In this document: piece after piece, positions 16,887 to 24,949 of the stretch
How the letters are laid out: each line of letters begins with the position of its first letter
Position numbering within the stretch: position 1 is the stretch's first letter
Assembly: GCA_910585595.1 (NCBI GenBank)
Contig: CAJUET010000012.1
Coordinates: 1 to 64,000 of the forward strand
Origin: an uncultured Christensenella sp.
GTDB taxonomy: Bacteria > Bacillota > Clostridia > Christensenellales > Borkfalkiaceae
Direction: 5' to 3'
Length of the DNA: 64,000 nucleotides
The notes under the pieces: generated by a model
Told to the model about the DNA's origin: nothing
Databases searched by the model: none
Seen by the model: only the letters and a program-made list of their open reading frames with translations
Made by a program: the position numbers and the translations under genes

Positions 16887-18875
16887 ATGAATAACAGCAC
16901 GATCAACGCTATCCGCATTTTATCTGCGGAAGCTATTCAAAAGGCAAATTCGGGTCACCCCGGACTTCCCCTCGGTTCCGCGCCCATCGCCTATGCGCTT
17001 TGGCAGAACCACCTTAAATTCAACAATACGGATCCCAAATGGGACGATCGCGATCGCTTTATCCTTTCTGCGGGGCACGGCTCCATGCTCAACTATTCCC
17101 TTTTGTATCTCTATGGATTCGGACTTACCAAAGAAGATTTAATGAATTTTCGTCAGCTCGGCAGCAAGACCCCCGGACATCCCGAATACGGTCACACCGC
17201 GGGAATCGAAACGACCACAGGTCCCCTCGGACAGGGTATTGCCAACGCCGTCGGCATGGCGGTTGCGGAAGCGCACCTTGCGGCAAAATTCAACCGCGAC
17301 GGCTTCCCTGTCGTAGACCACTACACCTACGCACTCTGCGGCGACGGCTGTTTAGAGGAGGGAATTTCTTACGAAGCGTGTTCCTTTGCAGGAACGCACG
17401 AACTCGGAAAGCTCATTCTCTTCTACGACGATAACGATATTACGATCGAAGGAAATACGGATATCACCTTCAAAGAGGATGTTGCAAAGCGCTTCGAGGC
17501 GCAGAATTGGCAGGTGCTCAATGTCGATCTTGTGAAGAATCCTGACGACGTTGCGCTTATTAACGCCGCGATTGAAAAGGCAAAAGTGGAAACGAAAAAG
17601 CCCTCCCTCATCATCTGCAAAACGAAGATCGGCTACGGAACTCCCCTTGAAGGAAGCCACAAATGCCACGGCGCGCCATTGGGCGCAGAAAATCTGCAAA
17701 AGACGAAAGATAATTTTAAATGGACAAACGCGCCTTTCGATGTCCCCGCAGAAGTTTTAAAACACACTGCAGAAGCAGGCAATAAGGGCGCAAAAATGCA
17801 AGAAGAGTGGAAGGCAATGTTTGCGAAATACGAAAAGGCATATCCCGAACTTGCAAAGGAATACAAGGCGGCAATAAAAGGCGAACTTCCCGACTTTACC
17901 AAAGCGGAAGACCTCTTTCAATGGGATAAACCCATGGCGACCCGCCAGACTTCGAGCGTCGTTCTCAACAAGATCGCGGCAAAAGTACCCTCTCTCATGG
18001 GCGGAAGCGCAGACCTTGCCCCCTCTAACCTCTCCGAAATGAAAGATACGGACGATATCTCCTACGGCGACTTTACCCCCGAAAACTTTGCGGGAAGAAA
18101 TATGCACTTCGGTATCCGAGAACACGCTATGGCGGCGATCGCGAACGGTATGCAACTACACGGAGGTTTGCGCGCTTACTGCTCCACGTTCTTTATCTTC
18201 TCCGACTACTGCAAACACGCCATGCGCCTCTCGGCTCTTATGAATATCCCCGTCGTCTATATTCTGACGCACGACTCGATCGGGGTAGGCGAAGACGGTC
18301 CCACCCATGAACCCGTAGAACAGCTCATTGCGCTCCGTTCGATCCCCAATATGAAGGTCTACCGCCCGGCAGACGGCAAGGAAACGGCGGCGGCATGGAT
18401 TTCGGCGCTTAGCGGCACCGCGCCTACCGCGCTCGTGCTCACAAGGCAGAACCTTCCCCAATACAAGAACAGCGGACTTGACGCACTCAAAGGCGGCTAT
18501 ATTTTAAAGGACTGCACTGGCGCTCCCGACCTACTCTTAATCGCAAGCGGTTCGGAAGTCGAACTCTGCGTAAAAGCGCAGGAAGAACTTGCAAAAGAAA
18601 ACATTAAAGCGCGCGTCGTATCCATGCCCTGTATAGAGGAATTCGAAAAGCAGAACACGGAATACAAAGAAAGCGTTATTCCCTCTTCCGTAAAAGCGCG
18701 CGTCTGCGTGGAAGCAGGCTCGCCTTACAGTTGGTACAAATACGCAGGCGAAAAGGGCGAGATCGTGGCAATGTCCACTTTCGGCGCAAGCGCCCCTGCT
18801 CCTCAACTCTTCAAGCTCTTCGGTTTTACCGTTGAAAACGTCGTCGAAAAAGCAAAACTCACTCTGAAAAAGTAA
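16887..18875 (+). CDS. tkt: Transketolase
   Basis: A 662-residue thiamine-diphosphate enzyme that moves two-carbon units between sugar phosphates in the non-oxidative pentose phosphate pathway. Visible are the N-terminal SGHPGLPLGSAPIAYAL, GHGSMLNYSLLYLYGF, the ThDP/Mg motif CGDGCLEEGISYEA at about 150, and GVGEDGPTHEPVEQL at about 466. Length is normal for full single-chain transketolases. The Shine-Dalgarno AAGGAG lies close to the preceding stop. It would link the arabinose pathway genes at 29.8-33.6 kb (product xylulose-5-phosphate) to central metabolism. Confidence 0.96.
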   Translation: MNNSTINAIRILSAEAIQKANSGHPGLPLGSAPIAYALWQNHLKFNNTDPKWDDRDRFILSAGHGSMLNYSLLYLYGFGLTKEDLMNFRQLGSKTPGHPEYGHTAGIETTTGPLGQGIANAVGMAVAEAHLAAKFNRDGFPVVDHYTYALCGDGCLEEGISYEACSFAGTHELGKLILFYDDNDITIEGNTDITFKEDVAKRFEAQNWQVLNVDLVKNPDDVALINAAIEKAKVETKKPSLIICKTKIGYGTPLEGSHKCHGAPLGAENLQKTKDNFKWTNAPFDVPAEVLKHTAEAGNKGAKMQEEWKAMFAKYEKAYPELAKEYKAAIKGELPDFTKAEDLFQWDKPMATRQTSSVVLNKIAAKVPSLMGGSADLAPSNLSEMKDTDDISYGDFTPENFAGRNMHFGIREHAMAAIANGMQLHGGLRAYCSTFFIFSDYCKHAMRLSALMNIPVVYILTHDSIGVGEDGPTHEPVEQLIALRSIPNMKVYRPADGKETAAAWISALSGTAPTALVLTRQNLPQYKNSGLDALKGGYILKDCTGAPDLLLIASGSEVELCVKAQEELAKENIKARVVSMPCIEEFEKQNTEYKESVIPSSVKARVCVEAGSPYSWYKYAGEKGEIVAMSTFGASAPAPQLFKLFGFTVENVVEKAKLTLKK

Positions 18876-18926
18876 TTTTTAAGAGCGTTTGAGTATGATT
18901 TATGAAAACGCTCTCATACTGTTGCC

Positions 18927-19712
18927 ATGAAAAAAAGAAACTTTTTGTTGCCTCTTTTTACCCTATCTCTTGCAGTCGCGTTCTTTACAAGTTGTAACAA
19001 CGACGGCCACAACAAGGATAAGTACGATATTTATTCCAACGCCTCACGCTATTCCGCAGGAAACGGCACGATCGAAAGCGTTTCCTCTATCGACGTGGAA
19101 TGGGTTAGCGGTAAGGTAAATCTCGAATATAGCGACGAAAACGTATTTACATTCAAAGAAGAGACCGACTACGATTTGGAGAGCAATGAATCCGTAAAAA
19201 TGCGTTGGTATTTAGACGGCGGAACTCTCAAAATCAAATTTGCGAAATCAGGTGCGAAAATCATCGAAAATTTACAAAAAACACTTACCTTGACGGTACC
19301 GAACGGCGCTGCACTCCAAGAACTCGACATCGAAACGGTCTCGGCAAATATCAATTGTAATTTGAACGCACGGAAAGCAGACTTTGAAACTGTTTCCGGA
19401 AAAATCAATTTTACAGACGCAGTCGTTACGGGCACTCTGAAATTCGGAACGGTTTCAGGTGAAGTCAATTATTCGGCGAAAACTCTCCCCGCCTTGCTCG
19501 ATGCGGAAACCGTTTCCGGAAACCTGCGATTCGGCTTTCCCGAAGACGCTTCCTTCTCGGTCAAATTCGAGAGTCTGAGCGGAAACATGAACACCGACAG
19601 CTCATTTAATGGAACGCAAAACGGAAAATATTTTATCGTTAACGGCGGCTTGACTAAAATAGATGCAGAAACCGTTTCCGGAAATCTTACGATTGAAAAA
19701 ACCATCGTATAA
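18927..19712 (+). CDS. DUF4097-type beta-repeat lipoprotein
   Basis: A 261-residue predicted lipoprotein. A signal peptide with Lys-rich start and the lipobox FTSC puts the lipid-modified Cys near residue 23. The mature part is a run of short beta repeats, about six copies of ETVSGxxxF/Y-like units between about 100 and 258 (for example ETVSGKINF, GTVSGEVNY, ETVSGNLRF, ETVSGNLTI). This is the right-handed parallel beta pattern of DUF4097, often found as a surface or stress-response sensor domain. The actual role is unknown. It lacks a clear Shine-Dalgarno. It lies 51 bases after transketolase with an inverted repeat between, and may be co-transcribed. Confidence 0.82.
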   Translation: MKKRNFLLPLFTLSLAVAFFTSCNNDGHNKDKYDIYSNASRYSAGNGTIESVSSIDVEWVSGKVNLEYSDENVFTFKEETDYDLESNESVKMRWYLDGGTLKIKFAKSGAKIIENLQKTLTLTVPNGAALQELDIETVSANINCNLNARKADFETVSGKINFTDAVVTGTLKFGTVSGEVNYSAKTLPALLDAETVSGNLRFGFPEDASFSVKFESLSGNMNTDSSFNGTQNGKYFIVNGGLTKIDAETVSGNLTIEKTIV

Positions 19713-19724
19713 ACAGATTAAAAT

Positions 19725-19754
19725 AAAAAACGGCTGAATGATCAGCCGTTTTTT
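19725..19754. terminator. Bidirectional terminator between convergent genes
   Basis: A 13-bp perfect stem (AAAAAACGGCTGA / TCAGCCGTTTTTT) with a four-base loop lies between the lipoprotein stop and the rsfS stop. Confidence 0.88.
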
Positions 19755-19757
19755 ATT

Positions 19758-20105
19758 TTAATCTTTGTAATGCTCTACGTTCCTGCCCGAATCCCACAGC
19801 CGTTCAAGATAATAAAACAGGCGGGACTCATCGTTAAAAATATGCACGATCACGTCGCCATAATCGAGTACACCCCAACGACCTTCGCGCAAGCCCTCTT
19901 TTCGAACAGCAGTCAAACCTTGTTTTTCGAGTTCTTCTTCCACATGATCGCCAAGCGCACGTACCTGCGTAGTACTCGTACCCGAGGCAATCACAAAGTA
20001 ACTGCACATCACCGTCTGATCGGCAACGTTTACCGTTACAATATCGTGCGCTTTCTTATCGGAAAGCGCTTTGCAAACAGCTAAAGCAAGTTCTTTTCCT
20101 TCCAT
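19758..20105 (-). CDS. rsfS: Ribosomal silencing factor RsfS
   Basis: A 115-residue protein that binds ribosomal protein L14 and blocks subunit joining under nutrient stress. The conserved core is visible: AHDIVTVNVADQTVMCSYFVIASG at about 18-41, then EGLREGRWGVLDYGDVIVHIF at about 70-90, and the terminal YYLERLW. Length is typical. It follows the nadD-yqeK fusion on the same strand, the usual bacterial neighbourhood (nadD-yqeK-rsfS), and its AGGAG ribosome site sits in the 36-base gap. Confidence 0.95.
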   Translation of the reverse strand: MEGKELALAVCKALSDKKAHDIVTVNVADQTVMCSYFVIASGTSTTQVRALGDHVEEELEKQGLTAVRKEGLREGRWGVLDYGDVIVHIFNDESRLFYYLERLWDSGRNVEHYKD

Positions 20106-20126
20106 ATTTTCACTCCTGATTCACTT

Positions 20127-20146
20127 ATTATGCGTGACATATTACT
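20127..20146. repeat. 20-base direct repeat, copy 1
   Basis: ATTATGCGTGACATATTACT occurs here, overlapping the stop codon of nadD-yqeK, and again exactly at 22118-22137. The core TATGCGTGACATA is an imperfect dyad. Function unknown. Confidence 0.6.
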
Positions 20147-21278
20147 GCGTTCTTTGCCGTTTTAGCCAATTATATGCCCTTTGGGTCAAAGAATATATTG
20201 CAGAACCCTTATTTTGATTCTCGGCAAGATAAGCGATCTGACGCTCAAAACAGAGCAACAGGCATTTGTCCAAATCCCGCCAAAACACTTTACGGAGTTC
20301 ATCTATCCCCTCAAACGATCTTCCGGATTCCAACATGTCCGCAACAAAAATGAGCTTGCCGAGCGTCGTCATATCCTCTCTTCCGCTCGTGTGATAGCGG
20401 ATCGCGTCGATAATTTCTCCGTCCGTAATTCCGAATTCACGCTCCGCAAGATACGCGCCTGTATACTGATGCACAACGGGAGCGGGAACCTCGGCTGGAA
20501 GAACGAATTCCTTTAATAACGGTGAATCTAAGGAGACGTATTTTCCGCAGTCGTGAAGCGCGGCAGCAAGCAACGCCTTATCTTCCGAAATACACAGACT
20601 CCTTGCTCTCGCTACCGCCATAAGCGCTACGCGGAAGCTGTGCTCCCTGCGTTCCTCTTTTTCCAGTGCAAGCGCGGACGCGATTACGGAATATTGATAC
20701 AAGTTTCTTTCTTCAATATACTCCGCTACGCGGGGGTCGAGTCCATTCGTTTCCTTTCCGAAGGCAATTCTAACCCTAAGTTCCGTAGAAGATATTTTAT
20801 CGCCCGTAAAAGGTATTTCAACGTAATCACAATGAAAACGTTCTTTAAACCTTAGGTGCGTTTTAGAGACGCTCTCATCCCCTCTGGCACAGGCGGCAAG
20901 CGTAGCGGTCGCAAGAATACGTTCGGGATTTTTCCAAGTAAAAAAGTCTTCCAACATATCCGCGCCGACAAGAAAATAGAGTTGACTCCCCTCGTACATC
21001 TTTGCAAAATGCTCTACGGTGATATAGGTGTAACTCTTTTCCTGACGGATAAGTTCAAAATCGCTTACTTCCGCATAACTGAAATCTTGAAGCGCAAGGC
21101 GGCACATATTCAGGCGATCCTCACCGCTTGCCACCGCACCGCGCTCCTTATGCGGTGCAAGGAAGGAAGGAATCACGATCACTTTATCGAGCGAAAGCGC
21201 CTCTTTTGCCGCTTTCATATATTCGATATGTTCGTTATGAATCGGGTCGAATGAGCCGCCGAACAAAGCAATCTTCAT
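20142..21278 (-). CDS. nadD-yqeK: NadD-YqeK fusion: nicotinate-nucleotide adenylyltransferase plus HD-domain Ap4A hydrolase
   Basis: A 378-residue two-domain protein. Residues 1 to about 195 are NadD, which adenylates nicotinate mononucleotide in NAD synthesis: GGSFDPIH at 7-14, PHKER at 42-46 and ISSTELR at 162-168. The usual HxGH catalytic motif reads HNEH (14-17), an unusual Gly-to-Glu change. Residues about 196-378 are a YqeK-type HD domain with the metal-binding pair in LHDCGK (H242, D243) and an earlier conserved His at 213; such proteins cleave diadenosine tetraphosphate symmetrically. In most Firmicutes these are two adjacent genes; here they are fused. The start is set by the NadD N-terminus; no Shine-Dalgarno precedes it. 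Confidence 0.92.
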   Translation of the reverse strand: MKIALFGGSFDPIHNEHIEYMKAAKEALSLDKVIVIPSFLAPHKERGAVASGEDRLNMCRLALQDFSYAEVSDFELIRQEKSYTYITVEHFAKMYEGSQLYFLVGADMLEDFFTWKNPERILATATLAACARGDESVSKTHLRFKERFHCDYVEIPFTGDKISSTELRVRIAFGKETNGLDPRVAEYIEERNLYQYSVIASALALEKEERREHSFRVALMAVARARSLCISEDKALLAAALHDCGKYVSLDSPLLKEFVLPAEVPAPVVHQYTGAYLAEREFGITDGEIIDAIRYHTSGREDMTTLGKLIFVADMLESGRSFEGIDELRKVFWRDLDKCLLLCFERQIAYLAENQNKGSAIYSLTQRAYNWLKRQRTQ

Positions 21279-21286
21279 ACAGCCGC

Positions 21287-21315
21287 ATTATACAATATTT
21301 TTTAGGTAAATGCAA
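21287..21315 (-). promoter_or_regulatory. Promoter predicting a leaderless nadD-yqeK mRNA
   Basis: On the minus strand, TTGCAT (21315-21310), 17 bases, TATAAT (21292-21287), then only eight bases (GCGGCTGT) to the ATG. Transcription should start within one or two bases of the start codon. No Shine-Dalgarno exists. Confidence 0.72.
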
Positions 21316-21350
21316 GTTTAAATTCAATATTTTGCGGGAAAAATTACGGT

Positions 21351-22118
21351 ATGAAAAAAATTGACCTCACGCTTGTCGCGGACTGCGCATTTTACGGCTT
21401 TGCCGCATGGTTCCTCTCAATCGGACTCTTACGCTACTTCCGTATGCAGTTAACGCCTGCCGCAATTCTTTCAAGCCTGATTTCCTTCTCCGTCACGGGT
21501 GTCGTCTTTCTGCTCTCCTATCACAGGCGCTTAAAAAAGCGTTTAAGCAAAAAGGAAACCGAAGCGCAGGAAGCCCTGCTCTTACACCTTGCGCTCGAAA
21601 AAGAGGAACGCGTTCGCACCGCCCTTCTCACGGCGTTTCTTGCCGACAAAAAGACGGCACAATGTCAGGATGATGCGTTGTTCGTAGACGGCTCGCTTTG
21701 CATTCCCCGCTTTACGATGCAGCCGCTTTCCGCCGATGAAGTAGCCCGCATTCTCCGCGCCCACGGACAGAAAAGCGTGAAGATTTTATGCAACTCGCTC
21801 ACACCCGAAGCAGAAAAACTCGCCGCCTCGTTCGGAATTGAAATCATGCGGAAGAACGAAATATATTCACTATTTACGCGCACCGAAACGATACCCTCCC
21901 CGCTCATTTTAGCCGAGCTTCCGCGCAAGAGCATCAAACGCACACTTCGGCGTATCGTTTCCAAAAAGAGTGCCCGTCCCTTTTTTACAAGCGGAATTCT
22001 GCTTCTTATTATGAGCCTGTTTACCTTCTTCCCAATATATTATCTGATTTCGGGCAGTGTACTCACTATCCTTGCGATTTTCGTGCGATTCATTGGATTT
22101 TCTGCGGAAACCGCCTGA
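21351..22118 (+). CDS. Four-helix membrane protein of unknown function
   Basis: A 255-residue protein I do not recognise. It has two membrane segments at about 8-28 and 38-58, a soluble part of about 60-205, and two more at about 212-250, so both ends and the middle domain are probably cytoplasmic. The middle holds a charged helix (RLKKRLSKKETEAQEALL) and a segment VKILCNSLTPEAEKLAASFGIEIM that faintly recalls the end of Mrr-type nuclease folds. The catalytic residues of such folds are not evident, so that resemblance is weak. It is divergent from nadD-yqeK with a 72-base gap and is followed by a terminator. Confidence 0.7.
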   Translation: MKKIDLTLVADCAFYGFAAWFLSIGLLRYFRMQLTPAAILSSLISFSVTGVVFLLSYHRRLKKRLSKKETEAQEALLLHLALEKEERVRTALLTAFLADKKTAQCQDDALFVDGSLCIPRFTMQPLSADEVARILRAHGQKSVKILCNSLTPEAEKLAASFGIEIMRKNEIYSLFTRTETIPSPLILAELPRKSIKRTLRRIVSKKSARPFFTSGILLLIMSLFTFFPIYYLISGSVLTILAIFVRFIGFSAETA

Positions 22119-22137
22119 TTATGCGTGACATATTACT
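22118..22137. repeat. 20-base direct repeat, copy 2
   Basis: Exact second copy of the sequence at 20127-20146. It begins at the last base of the stop codon of the upstream membrane-protein gene, just before the terminator. Confidence 0.6.
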
Positions 22138-22146
22138 AAATAAACC

Positions 22147-22179
22147 ATAAAAAACCGCCCATCCAAGGCGGTTTTTTAT
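22147..22179. terminator. Bidirectional terminator between convergent genes
   Basis: A 13-bp stem ATAAAAAACCGCC / GGCGGTTTTTTAT (22147-22159 with 22167-22179) serves the membrane protein gene and nnrED. Confidence 0.85.
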
Positions 22180-22193
22180 GATTTTACTGAAAT

Positions 22194-23645
22194 TTAAATT
22201 TCCGTTACGCTCCTGATAGCTCGGGGCAAAACTTCAATAACGTCCGAAACGGTAGGTGCATATTGCCCGAATTCCTCCTCCGCAAACTCTCCGGCACGCC
22301 CGAAAACGTAACACGAAACGCACGCCGCGTCAAAGGGCGAAAGTCCGCGCGCACAGGTACCCACAAGGAAACCCGTTAAAATATCGCCGCTTCCGCCTTT
22401 GGCAAGCGCGGGAGACCCTGTATTGTTGATCGCGGTACGAACCCCGTTTGTAATAAGTGTTCTGTTGTTTTTAAAAATAAGCGTAACACCGTATTGCGAA
22501 GCAAACTTCTGTGCGATCGGGACAGCGTTTTCAAGCACCTCCTTCACGCTCTGATTACTCAACCGTGCAAACTCCTTAGGATGCGGCGTTAAGATCACTT
22601 CGCAAGATTTCCTTTCAAGAGGCTTTAATCCAAACTCCGCAAGCACGGTGAGCGCGTCTGCGTCTAAAATAAGCGTCCCCCTATATCCGCTCAAAAGCTG
22701 AGTGATAATGGAATAAAGTCCCGTAGAAACGCCCGAACCCATACCGATCGCCAAAGCATCGGAAGCGAGCATTCCGTCGTCAAGCGCGTTAAAGTCCTCT
22801 ACGATACAGGAGGGAAGCGCAGTTGCCGCCGATACACACAGGCGTTCGGGAACACGCAAAGTCGTATATCCCGCACCCGAACGAAGCGAAGCGGACGCCG
22901 CAAGCATTGCCGCCCCCATTCTTGCACCGCTCGTCACGATACAGGATTTGCCGAACATTCCCTTGTTTACGTTGGAGTGTTTTTTAGGGAAAAACACTTT
23001 AACGTCGCCGTCCTCCCAAACCTCAACGCCTCCCTTCTTACCGTAATCAACTCCTATATCCGCAACCGTGATCTTTCCCGCATGATCCGCTCCTTCGTTC
23101 AGAAGAAGGGAATTCTTCATACACCCGATTGAAACCGTTTCGTCCGCATACACGCAGGGAGAAAACACTATACCGTTTTCCGCAAGACCACTCGGCAGAT
23201 CGCAGGAAATCACATAACTGCCCTGTGCGTTGATCCAGGAAATCAGCTTTGCATATTCTCCTTCGGGCGGACGCTTAAGCCCAGTGCCGAACACACAGTC
23301 CACGATAAGAGGGAACTTCTTCTTGGGAATACGCGTAAAGATTTCCCCTTTATAGCGAATCTTTACAAGTGCGGATTCGGGAGACAACTTCTCCGTAAGA
23401 CACAGCACCTTTACAAGCCTCGACTGTTCCGTAAGTATCCGCGCCGCAACGAATCCGTCGCCTGCATTGTTTCCCGAACCGAGCGCGAAAAGCACTTCCG
23501 TCAGTTGAAGCCGATCCATCGCCGAAGCAACCTTTTGGGCAAGCGCTTCTCCCGCTCTCTCCATGAGCTCGCGCGTTTTAACGCCCGCCGTGACCGCCTT
23601 GCGATCCGACTCCCACGCCTCTTTATTCGAATATGCTCTGTACAT
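22194..23645 (-). CDS. nnrED: Bifunctional NAD(P)H-hydrate epimerase / ADP-dependent dehydratase
   Basis: A 483-residue enzyme that repairs damaged NAD(P)H hydrates. The N-terminal NnrE epimerase (about 1-205) shows GSGNNAGDGFVAARIL at about 57-72 and the Asp-containing DCVFGTGL. The C-terminal NnrD dehydratase (about 215-483) is ribokinase-like, with VTSGARMGAAMLAA, AIGMGSGVSTG, LTPHPKEF and the catalytic Asp in ALAKGGSGDILTGF near residue 420. The fused form is the common bacterial one. It lies 21 bases after birA. Confidence 0.94.
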   Translation of the reverse strand: MYRAYSNKEAWESDRKAVTAGVKTRELMERAGEALAQKVASAMDRLQLTEVLFALGSGNNAGDGFVAARILTEQSRLVKVLCLTEKLSPESALVKIRYKGEIFTRIPKKKFPLIVDCVFGTGLKRPPEGEYAKLISWINAQGSYVISCDLPSGLAENGIVFSPCVYADETVSIGCMKNSLLLNEGADHAGKITVADIGVDYGKKGGVEVWEDGDVKVFFPKKHSNVNKGMFGKSCIVTSGARMGAAMLAASASLRSGAGYTTLRVPERLCVSAATALPSCIVEDFNALDDGMLASDALAIGMGSGVSTGLYSIITQLLSGYRGTLILDADALTVLAEFGLKPLERKSCEVILTPHPKEFARLSNQSVKEVLENAVPIAQKFASQYGVTLIFKNNRTLITNGVRTAINNTGSPALAKGGSGDILTGFLVGTCARGLSPFDAACVSCYVFGRAGEFAEEEFGQYAPTVSDVIEVLPRAIRSVTEI

Positions 23646-23666
23646 ATATTTTCGCTCCTTACAAAA

Positions 23667-24347
23667 TCAAATTTTTAAACTTATTTCAGCCGCCGAGAGA
23701 AGAATTCTCTTACCCTGTCTCTCTATCTCCAACCTGCCGTCCGAAGAAATTTTTGTTGCCCTTGCCCGATACGTTTCGCCGTTTTGCAAAACCGTGATCT
23801 CGCGCCCTAAAAAATGCACGCGTTCAAGGTAATCGTCAAAGGAATCCTCTCTTTGCAGATTTTGAATAAGAACGTCCCGCGCTTTTTCGCATGGAATTTT
23901 CTTTCCCGCAACCTCGGAAAGACTGACCGCGATTTGGCTCAATTCCCCCAAATCGTTACATACGTTCAAGCCGATTCCAATGACGCTGGATTTTACCCTG
24001 CCGCCGTCGAGCGCATTTTCCACAAGAATACCTGCAAGCTTTTTCCCTGAAAGATACACGTCGTTCGCCCATTTAATTTGAGGAGAAAGCCCGAACGCTT
24101 CCGCTGTTTTACATACCGCAACGGCGGCGTGCGCCATGATCAGGAACGCGTCCTTTGCGGAAAAGTCACGGTAGAAGGTCAACGCCGATAAATAAACGCC
24201 CCCTTCGCCCGAGAGAAAAGAACGTCCTTTCGTCCCCTTTCCGCCCGTCTGCTTTTTGGCAACAACGATCCGATTTTCCCCCGAATTGAGATAACGCTTA
24301 ATATACTCGTTGGTAGAGCCTGTCTCTTCGAGAAATTCAATCTTCAT
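23667..24347 (-). CDS. birA: Biotin--[acetyl-CoA-carboxylase] ligase, no DNA-binding domain
   Basis: A 226-residue class I biotin protein ligase that activates biotin with ATP and attaches it to the biotin carboxyl carrier protein. The ATP/biotin loop KGTKGRSFLSGEGGVYLS lies at about 37-54, the catalytic Lys region KWANDVYLSGKKLAGILVE at about 92-110, and VIGIGLNVCND at about 121. At 226 residues it lacks the N-terminal winged helix of bifunctional BirA, so it should not repress biotin genes. Its start overlaps the recX stop by 11 bases. Confidence 0.93.
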   Translation of the reverse strand: MKIEFLEETGSTNEYIKRYLNSGENRIVVAKKQTGGKGTKGRSFLSGEGGVYLSALTFYRDFSAKDAFLIMAHAAVAVCKTAEAFGLSPQIKWANDVYLSGKKLAGILVENALDGGRVKSSVIGIGLNVCNDLGELSQIAVSLSEVAGKKIPCEKARDVLIQNLQREDSFDDYLERVHFLGREITVLQNGETYRARATKISSDGRLEIERQGKRILLSAAEISLKI

Positions 24348-24948
24348 CCTTCAAACTCTCTATCGCCTGTTTACAGGTATCGTAATCAAACCCTTTGGAA
24401 ATAAGATTGCGGTACGCCTTTCGAAGCGTCGCCTGATCGAAGGGCTTTCCGCGCATATACTTTTCAAGGCACTTCTTCGCACTCTCCGTTTCGTCCGTAA
24501 GCGACGAAAGCACAGATTCGATAATTTGCCCGTCTACCCCTTTTTGCTTCAATTCAAGCTGAATCAGTCTGCTTCCCTTGCGCTTGGAAGCGCCTGCCGC
24601 ATACGAAGCGGCATACGTTTCGTCGTCGACGTAACCGTAGTCTTTCATTTTGTCAATAACATAGTTTTCAACTTCCTCCAAATATCCCTTCTTTTTGAGA
24701 AAAGTACGGATCTCCTTTTCCGTTTTCATCGATACGGAAATATGTCTAAGAGCCTTATCGAGCGCGGTCATTTTTTCGCTTTCGAGCTGTAAATGCGAAA
24801 GAAAATCAGTATCAACGCTCATTCCCGCTCTTAACCCGTTGGCAAGCGCGGTATCGAGCTTCATTCCGCAATAGAATTTTCCGTCGATTTCGATATTGCA
24901 ACGCGTTTTATCCTTTTGTTGCGGCGTTATCGATGTGATTTCGAACAT
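24337..24948 (-). CDS. recX: Regulatory protein RecX
   Basis: A 203-residue helical protein that binds RecA filaments and modulates recombination. It shows three tandem three-helix repeats: ALRHISVSMKTEKEIRTFLKK at about 65-85, then VIDKMKDYGYVDDETYAASY at about 97-116, and KGSRLIQLELKQKGVDGQI-like sequence at about 123. Length is typical of Firmicute RecX. It begins one base after the metallo-beta-lactamase stop and overlaps birA, so the genes are in one operon. Confidence 0.92.
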   Translation of the reverse strand: MFEITSITPQQKDKTRCNIEIDGKFYCGMKLDTALANGLRAGMSVDTDFLSHLQLESEKMTALDKALRHISVSMKTEKEIRTFLKKKGYLEEVENYVIDKMKDYGYVDDETYAASYAAGASKRKGSRLIQLELKQKGVDGQIIESVLSSLTDETESAKKCLEKYMRGKPFDQATLRKAYRNLISKGFDYDTCKQAIESLKDED

Positions 24949-24949
24949 C

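Noticed and set aside
18876..18926. Inverted repeat GAGCGTTT...AAACGCTC as a terminator after transketolase
   Set aside because: The loop is long, there is no T-run, and a lipoprotein gene starts directly after; kept only as a remark.
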